Assembly (NCBI RefSeq): GCF_026914265.1
Contig: NC_069130.1
Location: forward strand, 14,833,386-14,897,385
DNA: 64,000 nucleotides
From: Mya arenaria
Taxonomy: Eukaryota; Mollusca; Bivalvia; Myida; Myidae
Reading direction: 5' to 3'
The notes below the pieces were generated by a model that worked only from the letters and a program-made list of their open reading frames with translations, ran no database searches and was not told where the DNA came from. Within the stretch, counting starts at the first letter, position 1. The number at the start of each line of letters is the position of its first letter. Shown piece by piece: positions 33,648 through 45,500 of this stretch. Both the position numbers and the translations under genes were made by a program.

Positions 33648-36089
33648 CTGGACAATTATCGGCGTGGATGGAGCAAGACGTTGATTGGCCGCCGTAGTTT
33701 TGAAGGGTCCAGTCTATCATTGAAATGACGGCATCTGGTCCGTGTGATTTCGAACCGTCTTTCCCCATGGTCTCGTTCTCGTCGATGAGGAAATTCAGCT
33801 GGTGTGGGTCGCCATCTATTCGGAATCCAAATATACTAATCTTCCGAAGGGACAAGAAGAATAAGGGCCCCATTTGTCTTTAGTAATGCGGCAGGCTACC
33901 ACTTTGGGCAAAGTCAAACGTGAAATGGTGGTACCGCTCACATTCAGCGGTGTGACGCGTCTCCGTACTGCGACGTATACAGTCATTGTACAACTCCCGT
34001 TCCTGAAAAAATGTTATAATCGGCTCTTTTATTTACCTTGAATATAACTCACTTTTACCAGAAATTGACATTGTCGTATAATAATAGGTGAGAATAGCAG
34101 ACTCGTATTTGTGATTTAAGTAAGTATGCACATCATGATTTATGTACATAAATAAAACTATAACGGTGGGGGAGTCTAGTGGATAGTTGTGCACCTCGCA
34201 CCTTAAAGGTCATGGGTTCGATCCACTACACGGGCACATTCTTATTGCCTCTCGAGAACAGGGAATTGATGCGGCAGTTATTCATATTATCATCACAAAA
34301 TAACTTCTTTGGCATACAAAAAAACTTTGTACTTTACCTGTTGTGCCTTCGTTATATGAGCGCTGTATGCATCCGCCGCTTCTTTTTTGTCGTCTTCCTC
34401 GACAGCGTCCATCACGCGTTTCCTGATTTTTTCGCATGTAGCACAGACGTCGTCACGCGGAGATGCGATTTTGATATGGGGTACACATGTCGACCAAATT
34501 GTCTTGAAGGCGGTCAGCTTCACACATCGAATGGGAACCACCGAATATACAGCCTGTTTCTCATATTCCTTGAATGTCTTCAGTTTCGTTTCGCTTGCAG
34601 GGAGATAAGTTGGTGGAATATTGTCTCGCCCTCTTGGAGCTGCAGGCATTGGTAACCCCTCACGTTCTGCATAGTTCAGGAGAAACTTTACCACGCGCTG
34701 CACATCGTCAAACGTTAGGGCGTGCTTGGGCCGTCTTCCAGTATTTCCATGGATCCTTGGAACGATCCCATTTGTTGCCATGTGCGCCATTAGACCTTGT
34801 AAGGCACTTCTTCCTATGTCATAGCAGAGGTGAAATGTTCTCCTGCAAACAATGGACCCATTAAATTTAAATGTATAACGCATCCGTTGCCTCTTTTTTC
34901 CTTTCTTAGTTGTTGCCGTGGCGCGGTCGTCTTGTAAGATGGCCATAATATACATGTCTTTTTCATTTGTGTCCATTTCTCTTAAGTTAAGTATGTGTTC
35001 ATACACATTTCCTACATTAAGCTGTTGTGAACATTTCCTTTGACACCCACATCCATCTTTACACACTTTCTTTATATATGTAAGCTCACAATTTTCAGCC
35101 ACTTCAATATCGCTTTCATCTAATTCAGCCTCTCCATTGCCATCGCTGTCTGTATCTTCATCTACGATTTCTTGCTGCAAAATATAATCTCTCACACGTC
35201 CTTCCAATATCCCGCCAATTGTGTCAATATCATCGTTGTCGACTTCATAATCAACTTCACACGACTCGTCTAACTCTTGTGATGCAAATGGTTTGGAAAC
35301 TGGCGTTCTTCCAAAATGATTTGAGTACACACTCTCTTACTCCTGAAAATATATTATAGGAAAAACCTCATTATATCTGTCATATGAACCGGGTAGTTTT
35401 GTATTATTTGAACCATTTTTTTCCAAATTTATCAATGATAAAACAATATATACCAACACAATTTAGTGGAAATGTGATTAAAGCAAAAAAAAAGTATAGC
35501 TCATATCAGGAATTGAACTTGAGTCTCCCGGGTGCAGCACAATGATCTTTCCACTGCGCCACAATCTCTTCAGTTTGCCACTCAATTAACGTTATATATT
35601 ACATCAACTCTTGGTCATAAAATCGATATAATGACTCGACACTTTTTCCATCTCATTTTAAACATATTTCGTTTTTTGAACATATTTATTCGTTTAGTGA
35701 ACATATCTATTGGAATAGCATATTACAGTACTGTACAAAATACTAAACAATATAAATTCAAATACAGTAAAACAAAGAGATTTTCATTTTGAATGTCATT
35801 GCATCAAAATACGAATAAAATAATAGTAATTTTCATTTATAAAACGTTACGATGTCCAATTATAAACGTATATATTGACGGGTTGAGTTTAAGACAGGGA
35901 ATAAGTTAACTTAACCAGTTTTATGGGATGTTATGATGCCGATATAAGGTGATGTATGCATGTAACGTCATTTATTTACATGTTATACCTAAGTGCATAT
36001 TTATGGTAAAACCTAATTTACGCCCTCCTTTGACAGAACAAAATAATGAAATACATAAAAAGATAACTTACCTCCAACTCTGCATCCAT
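33648..36089 (-). CDS. DUF7869-type protein gene, 5' three exons; incomplete or decaying
   Basis: Minus-strand model: exon 1 36089-36072 (MDAELE, donor GTAAGT), exon 2 35333-34338 (332 codons, donor GTAAAG), exon 3 34002-33648 (donor GTAAAT). Phases agree at both junctions. Exon 2 has an acidic N-terminus, a cysteine cluster CKDGCGCQRKC, and then the conserved core of this family: TFKFNGSIVCRRTFHLCYDI, GIVPRIHGNTGRRP, FLLNYAEREGLPMPAAPRGR and PPTYLPASETKLK. Exon 3 has ERELYNDC, MGPLFFLSLRKISIFGF and the hallmark HADNCPG. The family is abundant in cnidarians and molluscs; its function is unknown and a transposase-like origin is possible. One in-frame TAA lies in exon 3 (33878-33876) between LPHY and RQMGP, where relatives are uninterrupted. 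The expected next exon (GQNKN-like) was not found. The gene is therefore truncated, decaying, or continues far to the left. Confidence 0.72.
34164..34237 (+). mobile_element. tRNA-like SINE head in intron 2 of the DUF7869-type gene
   Basis: The segment GGGGAGTCTAGTGGATAG resembles an A box and D arm, and GGGTTCGATCCAC contains a B box. The middle CACCTCGCACCTTAAAGGT gives only a weak anticodon arm and the T stem is poorly paired, so this is a tRNA-derived fragment and not a tRNA gene. Confidence 0.5.
35498..35574 (-). mobile_element. tRNA-like SINE head in intron 1 of the DUF7869-type gene
   Basis: On the minus strand TTGTGGCGCAGTGGAAAGA has an A-box-like core and CAAGTTCAATTCC a good B box, about 35 bases apart, followed by a short unique tail and a T-run (35496-35480). 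Acceptor-stem pairing is not evident, so a SINE fragment is preferred to a functional tRNA. Confidence 0.5.
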
Positions 36090-36362
36090 TTTAACACATC
36101 TAAGTCAATAACCTGTACAAATATCTATTTTTTCTTCAGTGTTTACAAATCTAACTTCTCACTTCCTGGATAAAATACGTGACGTCATTTAAATCCGGTT
36201 TTCCATAAAACGTCATCAATGTCATTAAGACAGGTTTTGTCGCGACGCGGCCCATATATATTCATAATGCCCAGGTGTATTTGTCGCTGACATACGAGAC
36301 GACAAAAGCATGCTGGGACGTTAGACAAAAGGTGAAAAGATGTGTAGAATGTTGAAATACCT
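36090..36362 (-). promoter_or_regulatory. Probable promoter and 5' leader of the DUF7869-type gene, with a CRE palindrome
   Basis: The perfect cAMP-response element TGACGTCA lies at 36180-36187, about 90 bases upstream of the inferred ATG (36089), in a region that is locally less AT-rich. A second ACGTCAT follows at 36212. No convincing TATA box was placed. The right border at 36363 is the start of the tandem array, so anything further upstream may be cut off by the duplication or by a mis-join. Confidence 0.35.
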
Positions 36363-36498
36363 GGCTCAAGACCACAGTTATCTGCCCCCCGTTGACCAAG
36401 ATCCGGATGTGAATACAGAAACAAAGAGTGCTTGTGTTCAAGTATCAATATTTTATTAAAATTGAATGAAAAAGAAGCAAAAAATGTTCTTTTTGCAG

Positions 36499-36548
36499 AG
36501 AACTTGACTGAATTTGACACTCTATTGCAGAAATTGATAGTTTTCAAT
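36499..36548 (+). pseudogene. Array exon Z (copy 1), unrecognised gene
   Basis: Acceptor TTCTTTTTGCAG is followed by 50 bases encoding NLTEFDTLLQKLIVFN and a donor GTAAAT. It is repeated in copies 3-6 and missing from copy 2. The borders and residue composition look like a real internal exon. I do not recognise the protein. Confidence 0.5.
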
Positions 36549-39003
36549 GTAAATATTGGAAAAATCATAGCTTGTGGAAGTCTGAAAATTAGTTGTTTGT
36601 AGCCGATTGACTCCCTGGCGGAAGGGTTATGTATTTGAACTCAATTTTGACAGTCGGGTCAATGGTCAACATGGTGTTTTCTTGTGATTATATTTTGTGT
36701 CTTGAATTGTTCTAGAGATGCCATGTCCTTGTTTTTCAATTGGGGTGTGTATAAAGTCAAAAGCCAGGTTAGTGTCTATATGAAACATATAGTAAAAATA
36801 ACTGTGGTCTCACGCCTGATATAGAGGAAGCTTTTGGAGGGGTGGCCTATTTTAAATTGTTATAAATTCTTAATTTATACAGCTATCTGGTTGAAATTTG
36901 GCCAGTTGACAGTGCTTAGCCATAGAATATTGGTGTTTGAGTATGAAATGTGAAAATCTTATATTACATAATATAAATTAATAATATATAATTTTCTTAT
37001 ATATTTTTGACATTTTTAAAAAAAACTACTTTCACTTTCAATTTAATGTTTGGAAATAGTTCCAAATGATGCTAACTAATGAATGAAAGCCTCACTTTCA
37101 ATTCCAAAGTATAAATGGAGGGATTTTTTTAACATAGGAAGCAGACCCAGGAGGAACTGTCTGTTGAAGACCCCCCCCCCCCCACCAAGCTGCCCACCAG
37201 AGGCCAAGCTGTACTTGGTGTTTGCCAACATGCTGTAATTTGTAAGTACTTCAAGATAATATATTAGAAAATGGTATCCAAACTGAAGTACAAAGTGAGA
37301 CAGTTTGGTCATAAAAGCCCATTGAGACTGTTTGTTCCATTCCTAAATGAATTTCTTTCATGTTGTCAATCATTTCTGATGTGGCTTTGATAATAATATT
37401 ATTTTCTAATGAAACTGCTGACTTGTATCAGTCTTTGGTCTGTATTGTGCATCTATTCACACATTTTGTTTGCTCTTTTAAGCAAACATTACAATAATTG
37501 CAAATTCTATAAGCAATTAAACAAAACTTACTGCACATAGGATGCAGAATGATGTTTTATTTAGTGTGCATATGATTTTCAGCTTATGGACAAGAAAACA
37601 TATACTTTAACAATCACAGCAACACAATGAGATCCCAATTTTAAAGAAATAATGCCACCTTTCATTAATTCATTAATTCATTCTATCAATCATTCATATA
37701 TATTCATTAATTCATTCATTTATTCAATTTATTCATTGAAAAACTTGACATTTCTCAAGGCAAAATAAATAAAAAGTGAGCAGCTTTCATAAAGAATAGA
37801 GCCTTTTCCCTTAATGCATTAAAAAACACAACCTTAATACAGTATATATGTTTTAAAAACCCTAATTTATTGCTTATTTTAATAGCCAGCCTGGTTGCTG
37901 TAGCCACAGAGGAATTTTCAAGGACAAGAACCAGTGCTGGTAAAACTGTGGTCTCTGTGGTTTTCCATACCGGCTCTCGGCAAGGATTTTCAAGAAAGGA
38001 ATACCATCTCCAAGTAAGAAGAAATTCTAAGCATGTCTGGTTTGAATGCTTGCCAAATGCATCTGGGTACTCAATAAGATGAGGTTTACCTTTGAGTTGT
38101 TAAAAACTGATTGCAAAATGTCCAAAAGACTATATATTCTATTAAATTTGTCCTGAAAATCTTTGAATTCATGAACTTTTCTGCATATTTATCACATTTA
38201 TGACTATATTAAAGGTTGTGTATGCCTCAAATGAGTGTTTACAGGCCTTTTTCAAACTTTAACAGTAGTGGCAGATAGTTTTATTTGTGTAAAACATTGC
38301 TTTTGTGTCTTGCTTGCAGATCATGATGTGCCAATAAGCTCCAGTTAGCTGCGGCCTTTTCCCCAGGCGGTAGTCCTGCAATCTGAATCCAGGAGATGCA
38401 GCTCTGAATCCAATATTTCAGAAGAATGAAGATGTTAGTCAACTCTGTAGTGCTTGTTTGTGTGTAAATGATTCCAATGAGTGAGATTTATAGCAAATCA
38501 GGTGTAAATAAGCATCTTATAGACAATAGTGAAGTGCTGTACTCTGAATTTAATGCCAAATCTAGCCTTCAAAACAGATTCCTTAAAGTAAATTTTTTTT
38601 AAAAATGGGTATAATAATGCTATCTCTGCATTTTCTACATCATGTAGCCACCTCATACATGAAAACACTAGCAGTTGTCACGAATCTTTAAGTTTTGGTG
38701 TGTTTTTTTGCCATTTCCTTTGTTGCGCCATTTGTCCCGGAAGCCAACAATTTGGCATATAGTGTTGTTTAGACTGTCTATTAACACATTATCACTAAAT
38801 TTCTTGTGTTAAACTGAACAGTTCTGTTACCTTTGTATATAAGTGGACCAGAAAAGCAAAATTTTGACAAGTTGAGGCATTTCAGTTGGGCTCTATGTCA
38901 TTTTTTATATAAAACACTAAGCCGATGAAGTGGAAAAACCTTATTTTGCTTAGAAAAAATCTTAAAAGAGTAGGCAGGCCAGTTTTGTGGTGCTGTTCTA
39001 TAG

Positions 39004-39080
39004 ACACCATTAAAAGCTACAAGGAAAACTTTACTTGGTCAAATTATTCCAATGCATAAGGAAATAATGGCTCTTCAAAG
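39004..39080 (+). pseudogene. Array exon E (copy 1), unrecognised gene
   Basis: Acceptor GTTCTATAG is followed by 77 bases open in phase 0, encoding TPLKATRKTLLGQI then IPMHKEIMALQ, and a donor GTTTGC. It recurs in copies 2-5, is lost in copy 6 at the gap, and is largely unchanged where present. Its phase fits the end of exon C if the donor GTTAGT after NED is used there. Confidence 0.5.
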
Positions 39081-40327
39081 GTTTGCGGCTTAACATTTGA
39101 GGGAAATGGCTGTTTCTGCTTTTTATGAAAATACCACAGGTGCTAATACTTGTCTCATTCATTTAGTGTTTGATATATCATTGCCAAACTTTCAGTATGT
39201 GTTGCATATAGCCTGAAGCTGAACTATAGGAGTTTTGAAGTCTGTTTCTGAAAAAATGTTGCTTTGATATAGAGGAAGCTTTTGGAGGGGTGGCCTATTT
39301 TAAATTGTTATAAATTCTTAATTTATACAGCTATCTGGTTGAAATTTGGCCAGTTGACAGTGCTTAGCCATAGAATATTGGTGTTTGAGTATGAAATGTG
39401 AAAATCTTATATTACATAATATAAATTAATAATATATAATTTTCTTATATATTTTTGACATTTTTAAAAAAAACTACTTTCACTTTCAATTTAATGTTTG
39501 GAAATAGTTCCAAATGATGGTAACTAATGAATGAAAGCCTCACTTTCAATTCCAAAGTATAAATGGAGGGATTTTTTTAACATAGGAAGCAGACCCAGGA
39601 GGAACTGTCTGTTGAAGACCCCACCCCCCCCACCACGCTGCCCCCAGAGGCCAAGCTGTACTTGTGTTTTGCCAACATGCTGTAATTTTGTAAGTACTTT
39701 TCAAGGATAATATATTAGAAAATGGTATCCAAACTGAAGTACAAAGTGAGACAGTTGGTCATAAAAGCCCATTGAGACTGTTTGTTCCATTCAAATGAAT
39801 TTCTTTCATGTTGTCATCATTTCTGATGTGGCTTTGTAATAATATTATTTTCTAATGAAACTGCTGTTCTTTATCAGTCTTTGGTCTGTATTGTGCATCT
39901 ATTCACACATTTTGTTTGCTCTTTTAAGCAAACATTACAATAATTGCAATTCTATAAGCAATTAAACAAACTTACTGCACATAGGATCGAAGTGATGTTT
40001 TTATTTAGTGTGCATATGATTTTCAGCTTATGGACAAGAAACATATACTTTAACAATCACAGCAACACAATGAGATCCCAATTTTAAAGAAATAAGGCCA
40101 CCTTTCATTAATTCATTAATTTCATTTCTATCAATCATTCATATATATTCATTAATTCATTCATTTATTCAATTATTCATTGAAAAACTTGACATTTTCT
40201 CAAGGCAAAATAAATAAAAAGTGAGCAGCTTTCATAAAGAAGAGCATTTTCCCTTAATGCATTAAAAAACACAACCTTAATACAGTATATATGTTTTAAA
40301 ACCCTAATTTATTGCTTATTTTAATAG

Positions 40328-40453
40328 CCAGCCTGGTTGCTGTAGCCACAGAGGAATTTTCAAGGACAAGACCAGTGCTGGTAAAACTGTGGTCTCTGTG
40401 GTTTTCCCATACCGGCTCTCGCAAGGATTTCAAGAAAGGAATACCATCTCCAA
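40328..40453 (+). pseudogene. Array exon B (copy 2), unrecognised gene
   Basis: Acceptor TATTTTAATAG, 126 bases, donor GTAAGA. In copy 2 it reads SLVAVATEEFSRTRPVLVKL then WSLWFSHTGSRKDFKKG and leaves one base over, which matches the phase of exon C. The other copies differ by single-base indels and read a different frame in the middle (for example SAGKTVVSVVFHTGSRQG in copy 1). Confidence 0.5.
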
Positions 40454-40757
40454 GTAAGAGAAATTCTAAGCATGTCTGGTTTGAATGCTTGCCAATGCAT
40501 CTGGGTACTCAATAAGATGAGGTTTACCTTTGAGTTGTTAAAAACTGATTGCAAAATGTCCAAAAGACTATATATTCTATTAAATTTGTCCTGAAAATCT
40601 TTGAATTCATGAACTTTTCTGCATATTTATCACATTTAATGACTATATTAAAGGTTGTGTATGCCTGCAAATGAGTGTTTACAGGCCTTTTTTCACAACT
40701 TACAGTAGTGGCAGATATTTTATTTGTGTAAACATTGCTTTTGTGTCTTGCTTGCAG

Positions 40758-40912
40758 ATCATGATGTTGCCAATAAGCTCCAAGTTAGCTGCGGCTTTTC
40801 CCCAGGGGCGGTAGTCCTGCAATCTGAATCAGGAGATGCAGCTCTGAATCCAATATTTCAGAAGAATGAAGATGTTAGTCAACTCTGTAGTGCTTGTTTT
40901 GTGTGTAAATGA
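40758..40912 (+). pseudogene. Array exon C (copy 2), unrecognised gene
   Basis: Acceptor GTGTCTTGCTTGCAG. In copy 2 the frame stays open as HDVANKLQVSCGFSPGAVVL then QSESGDAALNPIFQKNED, with a donor-like GTTAGT at 40874, or runs on to a stop at 40912. In copies 1 and 3-6 the same segment carries one-base indels and stops early. Phase agrees with exon B of the same copy. Confidence 0.5.
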
Positions 40913-41943
40913 TTCCAATGAGTGAGATTTTATAGCAATCAGGTGTAAATAAGCATCTTATAGACAATAGTGAAGTGCTGTACTCTGAATTTATGCCAAA
41001 TCTAGCCTTCAAAACAGATTCCTTAAAGTAAATTTTTTTAAAATGGGTATATAATGCTATCTCTGCATTTTCTACATCATGTACCACCTCATACATGAAA
41101 ACACTAGCAGTTGTCACGAATCTTTAAGTTTTGGTGTGTTTTTTTTTGCCATTTCCTTTGTTGCGCCAGTTTGTCCCGGAAGCCAACAATTTGGCATATA
41201 GTGTTGTTTAGACTGTCTATTAACACATTATCACTAAATTTCTTGTGTTAAACTGAACAGTTCTGTTACCTTTGTATATAAGTGGACAGAAAAGGCAAAT
41301 TTTGACAAGTTGAGGCATTTCAGTTGGGCTCCTATGTCATTTTTTTTATATAAACACTAAGCCGATGAAGTGGAAAAACCTTATTTTGCTTAGAAAAAAT
41401 CTTAAAAGAGTAGTAGGCAGGCCCAGTTTTGTGGGTGCTGTTCTATAGACACCATTAAAAGCTACAAGGAAACTTTACTTGGTCAATTATTCCAATGCAT
41501 AAGGAAATAATGGCTCTTCAAAGGTTTTGCGGCTTAACATTTGAGGAAATGCTGTTTCTGCTTTTTATAAAATACCACAGGTGCTAATACTTGTCTCATT
41601 CATTTAGTGTTTGATATATTCATTGCCAACTTTCAGTATTGTTGCATATAGCCTGAAGCTGAACATAGGAGTTTTGAGTCTGTTTCTGGAAAAATGTTGC
41701 TTAAATAGGCTCAAGACCACAGTTATCTGCCCCCCGTTGACCAAGATCCGGATGTGAATACAAACAAAGAGTGCTTGTGTTCAAGTATCATATTTTATTA
41801 AAATTGAATGAAAAAGAAGCAAAAATGTTCTTTTTGCAGAGAACTTGACTGAATTTGACACTCTATTGCAGAAATTGATAGTTTTCAATGTAAATATTGG
41901 AAAAATCATAGCTTGTGGAAGTCTGAAAATTAGTTGTTTGTAG

Positions 41944-42110
41944 CCGATTGACTCCCTGGCGGAAGGTTATGTATTTGAACTCAATTTTGACAGTCGGGTC
42001 AATGGTCAACATGGTGTTTTCTTGTGATTATATTTTGTGTCTTGATTGTTCTAGAGATGCCATGTCCTTGTTTTTCAATTGGGGTGTGTATAAAGTCAAA
42101 AGCCAGGTTA
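41944..42110 (+). pseudogene. Array exon Y (copy 3), unrecognised gene
   Basis: Acceptor TTGTTTGTAG. Copy 3 reads PIDSLAEGYVFELNFDSRVN then GQHGVFL before a stop. Copy 6 (50605-50770) is shifted at the start but stays open through VIIFCVLNVLEMPCPCFSIG to a donor GTTAGT. The two copies are open in complementary halves, which suggests base-calling indels rather than independent decay. The hydrophobic second half could be a membrane segment. Exon Z ends in phase 0, which fits the start here. Confidence 0.45.
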
Positions 42111-42474
42111 GTGTCTATATGAAACATATAGTAAAAATAACTGTGGTCTCACGCCTGATATAGAGGAAGCTTTTGGAGGGGTGGCCTATTTTAAATTGTT
42201 ATAAATTCTTAATTTATACAGCTATCTGTTTGAAATTTGGCCCAGTTGACAGTGCTTAGCCATAGAATATTGGTGTTTGAGTATGAAATGTGAAAATCTT
42301 ATATTACATAATATAAATTAATAATTATAATTTTCTTATATTTTTTGACATTTTTAAAAAAAACTACTTTCACTTTCAATTTAATGTTTGGAAATAGTTC
42401 CAATGATGCTAACTAATGAATGAAAGCCTCACTTTCAATTCCAAAGTATAAATGGAGGGATTTTTTTAACATAG

Positions 42475-42574
42475 GAAGCAGACCCGGAGGAACTGTCTGT
42501 TGAAGACCCCCCCCCCCACCAAGCTGCCCACCAGAGGCAAGCTGTACTTGGTGTTTGCCAACATGCTGTAATTT
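42475..42574 (+). pseudogene. Array exon A (copy 3), unrecognised gene
   Basis: Acceptor TTTTTTTAACATAG, donor GTAAGT. Copy 3 opens in phase 0 as EADPEELSVEDPP. Copy 2 (39586-39690) reads EELSVEDPTPPTTLPPEAKL then YLCFANML before a stop near the donor. A C-run of variable length sits in the middle of the exon and shifts the frame between copies. Confidence 0.45.
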
Positions 42575-45500
42575 GTAAGTACTTCAAGATAATATATTAG
42601 AAATGGTATCCAAACTGAAGTACAAAGTGAGACAGTTTTGGTCATAAAAGCCCATTGAGACTGTTTGTTCCATTCCTAAATGAATTTCTTTCATGTTGTC
42701 AATCATTTCTGATGTGGCTTTGATAATAATATTATTTTCTAATGAAACTGCTGACTTGTATCAGTCTTTGGTCTGTATTGTGCATCTATTCACACATTTT
42801 GTTTGCTCTTTTAAGCAAACATTACAATAATTGCAAATTCTATAAGCAATTAAACAAAACTTACTGCACATAGAATGCAGAATGATGTTTTATTTAGTGT
42901 GCATATGATTTTCAGCTTATGGACAAGAAACATATACTTTAACAATCACAGCAACACAATGAGATCCCAATTTTAAAGAAATAATGCCACCTTTCATTAA
43001 TTCATTAATTCATTCTATCAATCATTCATATATATTCATTAATTCATTCATTTATTCAATTTATTCATTGAAAAACTTGACATTTCTCAAGGCAAATAAA
43101 TAAAAGTGAGCACTTTCATAAAGAATAGAGCCTTTTCCTTAATGCATTAAAAAACACAACCTTAATACAGTATATATGTTTTAAAAACCCTAATTTATTG
43201 CTTATTTTAATAGCCAGCCTGGTTGCTGTAGCCACAGAGGAATTTTCAAGGACAAGAACCAGTGCTGGTAAAACTGTGGTCTCTGTGGTTTTCCATACCG
43301 GCTCTCGGCAAGGATTTTCAAGAAAGGAATCCATCTCCAAGTAAGAAGAAATTCTAAGCATGTCTGGTTTGAATGCTTGCCAAATGCATCTGGTACTCAA
43401 TAAGATGAGGTTTACCTTTGAGTTGTTAAAAACTGATTGCAAAATGTCCAAAGACTATATATTCTATTAAATTTGTCCTGAAAATCTTTGAATTCATGAA
43501 CTTTTCTGCTATTTTATCACATTTATGACTATATTAAAGGTTGTGTATGCCTCAAATGAGTGTTTTACAGCCTTTTTCAAACTTAACAGTAGTGGCAGAT
43601 AGTTTTTATTTGTGTAAAACATTGCTTTTTGTGTCTTGCTTGCAGATCATGATGTCCCAATAAGCTCCAGTTAGCTGCGGCCTTTTCCCCAGGCGGTAGT
43701 CCTGCAATCTGAATCCAGGGATGCAGCTCTGAATCCAATATTTCAGAAGAATGAAGATGTTAGTCAACTCTGTAGTGCTTGTTTGTGTGTAAATGATTCC
43801 AATGAGTGAGATTTATAGCAAATCAGGTGTAAATAAGCATCTTATAGACAATAGTGAAGTGCTGTACTCTGAATTTAATGCCAAATCTAGCCTTCAAAAC
43901 AGATTCCTTAAAGTAAATTTTTTTTAAAAATGGGTATAATAATTGCTATCTCTGCATTTTCTACATCATGTAGCCACCTCATACATGAAAACACTAGCAG
44001 TTGTCACGAATCTTTAAGTTTTGGTGTGTTTTTTTGCCATTTCCTTTGTTGCGCCATTTGTCCCGGAAGCCAACAATTTGGCATATAGTGTTGTTTAGAC
44101 TGTCTATTAACACATTATCACTAAATTTCTTGTGTTAAACTGAACAGTTCTGTTACCTTTGTATATAAGTGGACCAAAAAGCAAAATTTTTGACAAGTTG
44201 AGGCATTTCAGTTGGGCTCTATGTCATTTTTTTATATAAAACACTAAGCCATGAAGTGGAAAAACCTTATTTTGCTTGAAAAAATCTTAAAAGAGTAGGC
44301 AGCCAGTTTTGTGGTGCTGTTCTATAGACACCATTAAAAGCTACAAGGAAAACTTTACTTGGTCAATTATTCCAATGCATAAGGAAATAATGGCTCTTCA
44401 AAGGTTTGCGGCTTAACATTTGAGGGAAATGGCTGTTTCTGCTTTTTATGAAAATACCACAGGTGCTAATACTTGTCTCATTCATTTAGTGTTTGATATA
44501 TCATTGCCAAAACTTTCAGTATGTGTTTGCATATAGCCTGAAGCTGAACTATAGGAGTTTTTGAAGTCTGTTTCTGAAAAAATGTTGGCTTAAATAGGCT
44601 CAAGACCACAGTTTATCTGCCCCCCGTTACCAAGATCCGGATGTGAATACAGAAACAAGAGTGGCTTGTGTTTTCAAGTATCAATATTTTTTTAAAATTG
44701 AATGAAAAAGAAGCAAAAAATTGTTCTTTTTGCAGAGAACTTGACTGAATTTGACACTCTATTGCAGAAATTGATAGTTTTCAATGAAATATTGGAAAAA
44801 TCATAGCTTGTGGAAGTCTGAAAATTAGTTGTTTGTAGCCGATTGACTCCCTGGCGAAGGGTTATGTATTTGAACTCAATTTTGACAGTCGGGTCAATGG
44901 TCAACATGGTGTTTTCTTGTGATTATATTTTGTGTCTTGAATTGTTCTAGAGATGCCATGTCCTTGTTTTCAATTGGGGTGTGTATAAGTCAAAAGCCAG
45001 GTTAGTGTCTATATGAAACATATAGTAAAATAACTGTGGTCTCACGCCTGATATAGAGGAAGCTTTTGGAGGGGTGGCCTATTTTAAATTGTTATAAATT
45101 CTTAATTTATACAGCTATCTGGTTGAAATTGGCCAGTTGACAGTGCTTAGCCATAGAATATTGGTGTTTGAGTATGAAATGTGAAAAATCTATATTACAT
45201 AATATAAATTAATAATATATAATTTTCTTATATATATTTTGACATTTTTAAAAAAAACTACTTTCACTTTCAATTTAATGTTTGGAAATAGTTCCAAATG
45301 ATGCTAACTAATGAGAAAGCCTCACTTTCAATTCCAAAGTATAAATGGAGGGATTTTTTTAACATAGGAAGCAGACCCAGGAGGAACTGTCTGTTGAAGA
45401 CCCCCCCCCCCCCCACCAAGCTGCCACCACAGAGGCCAAGCTGTACTTGGTGTTTGCCAACATGCTGTAATTTGTAAGTACTTCAGATATATATTAGAAA

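Noticed and set aside
34164-34237. A functional tRNA gene
   Set aside because: T stem and anticodon stem do not pair well. Only A and B boxes are recognisable.
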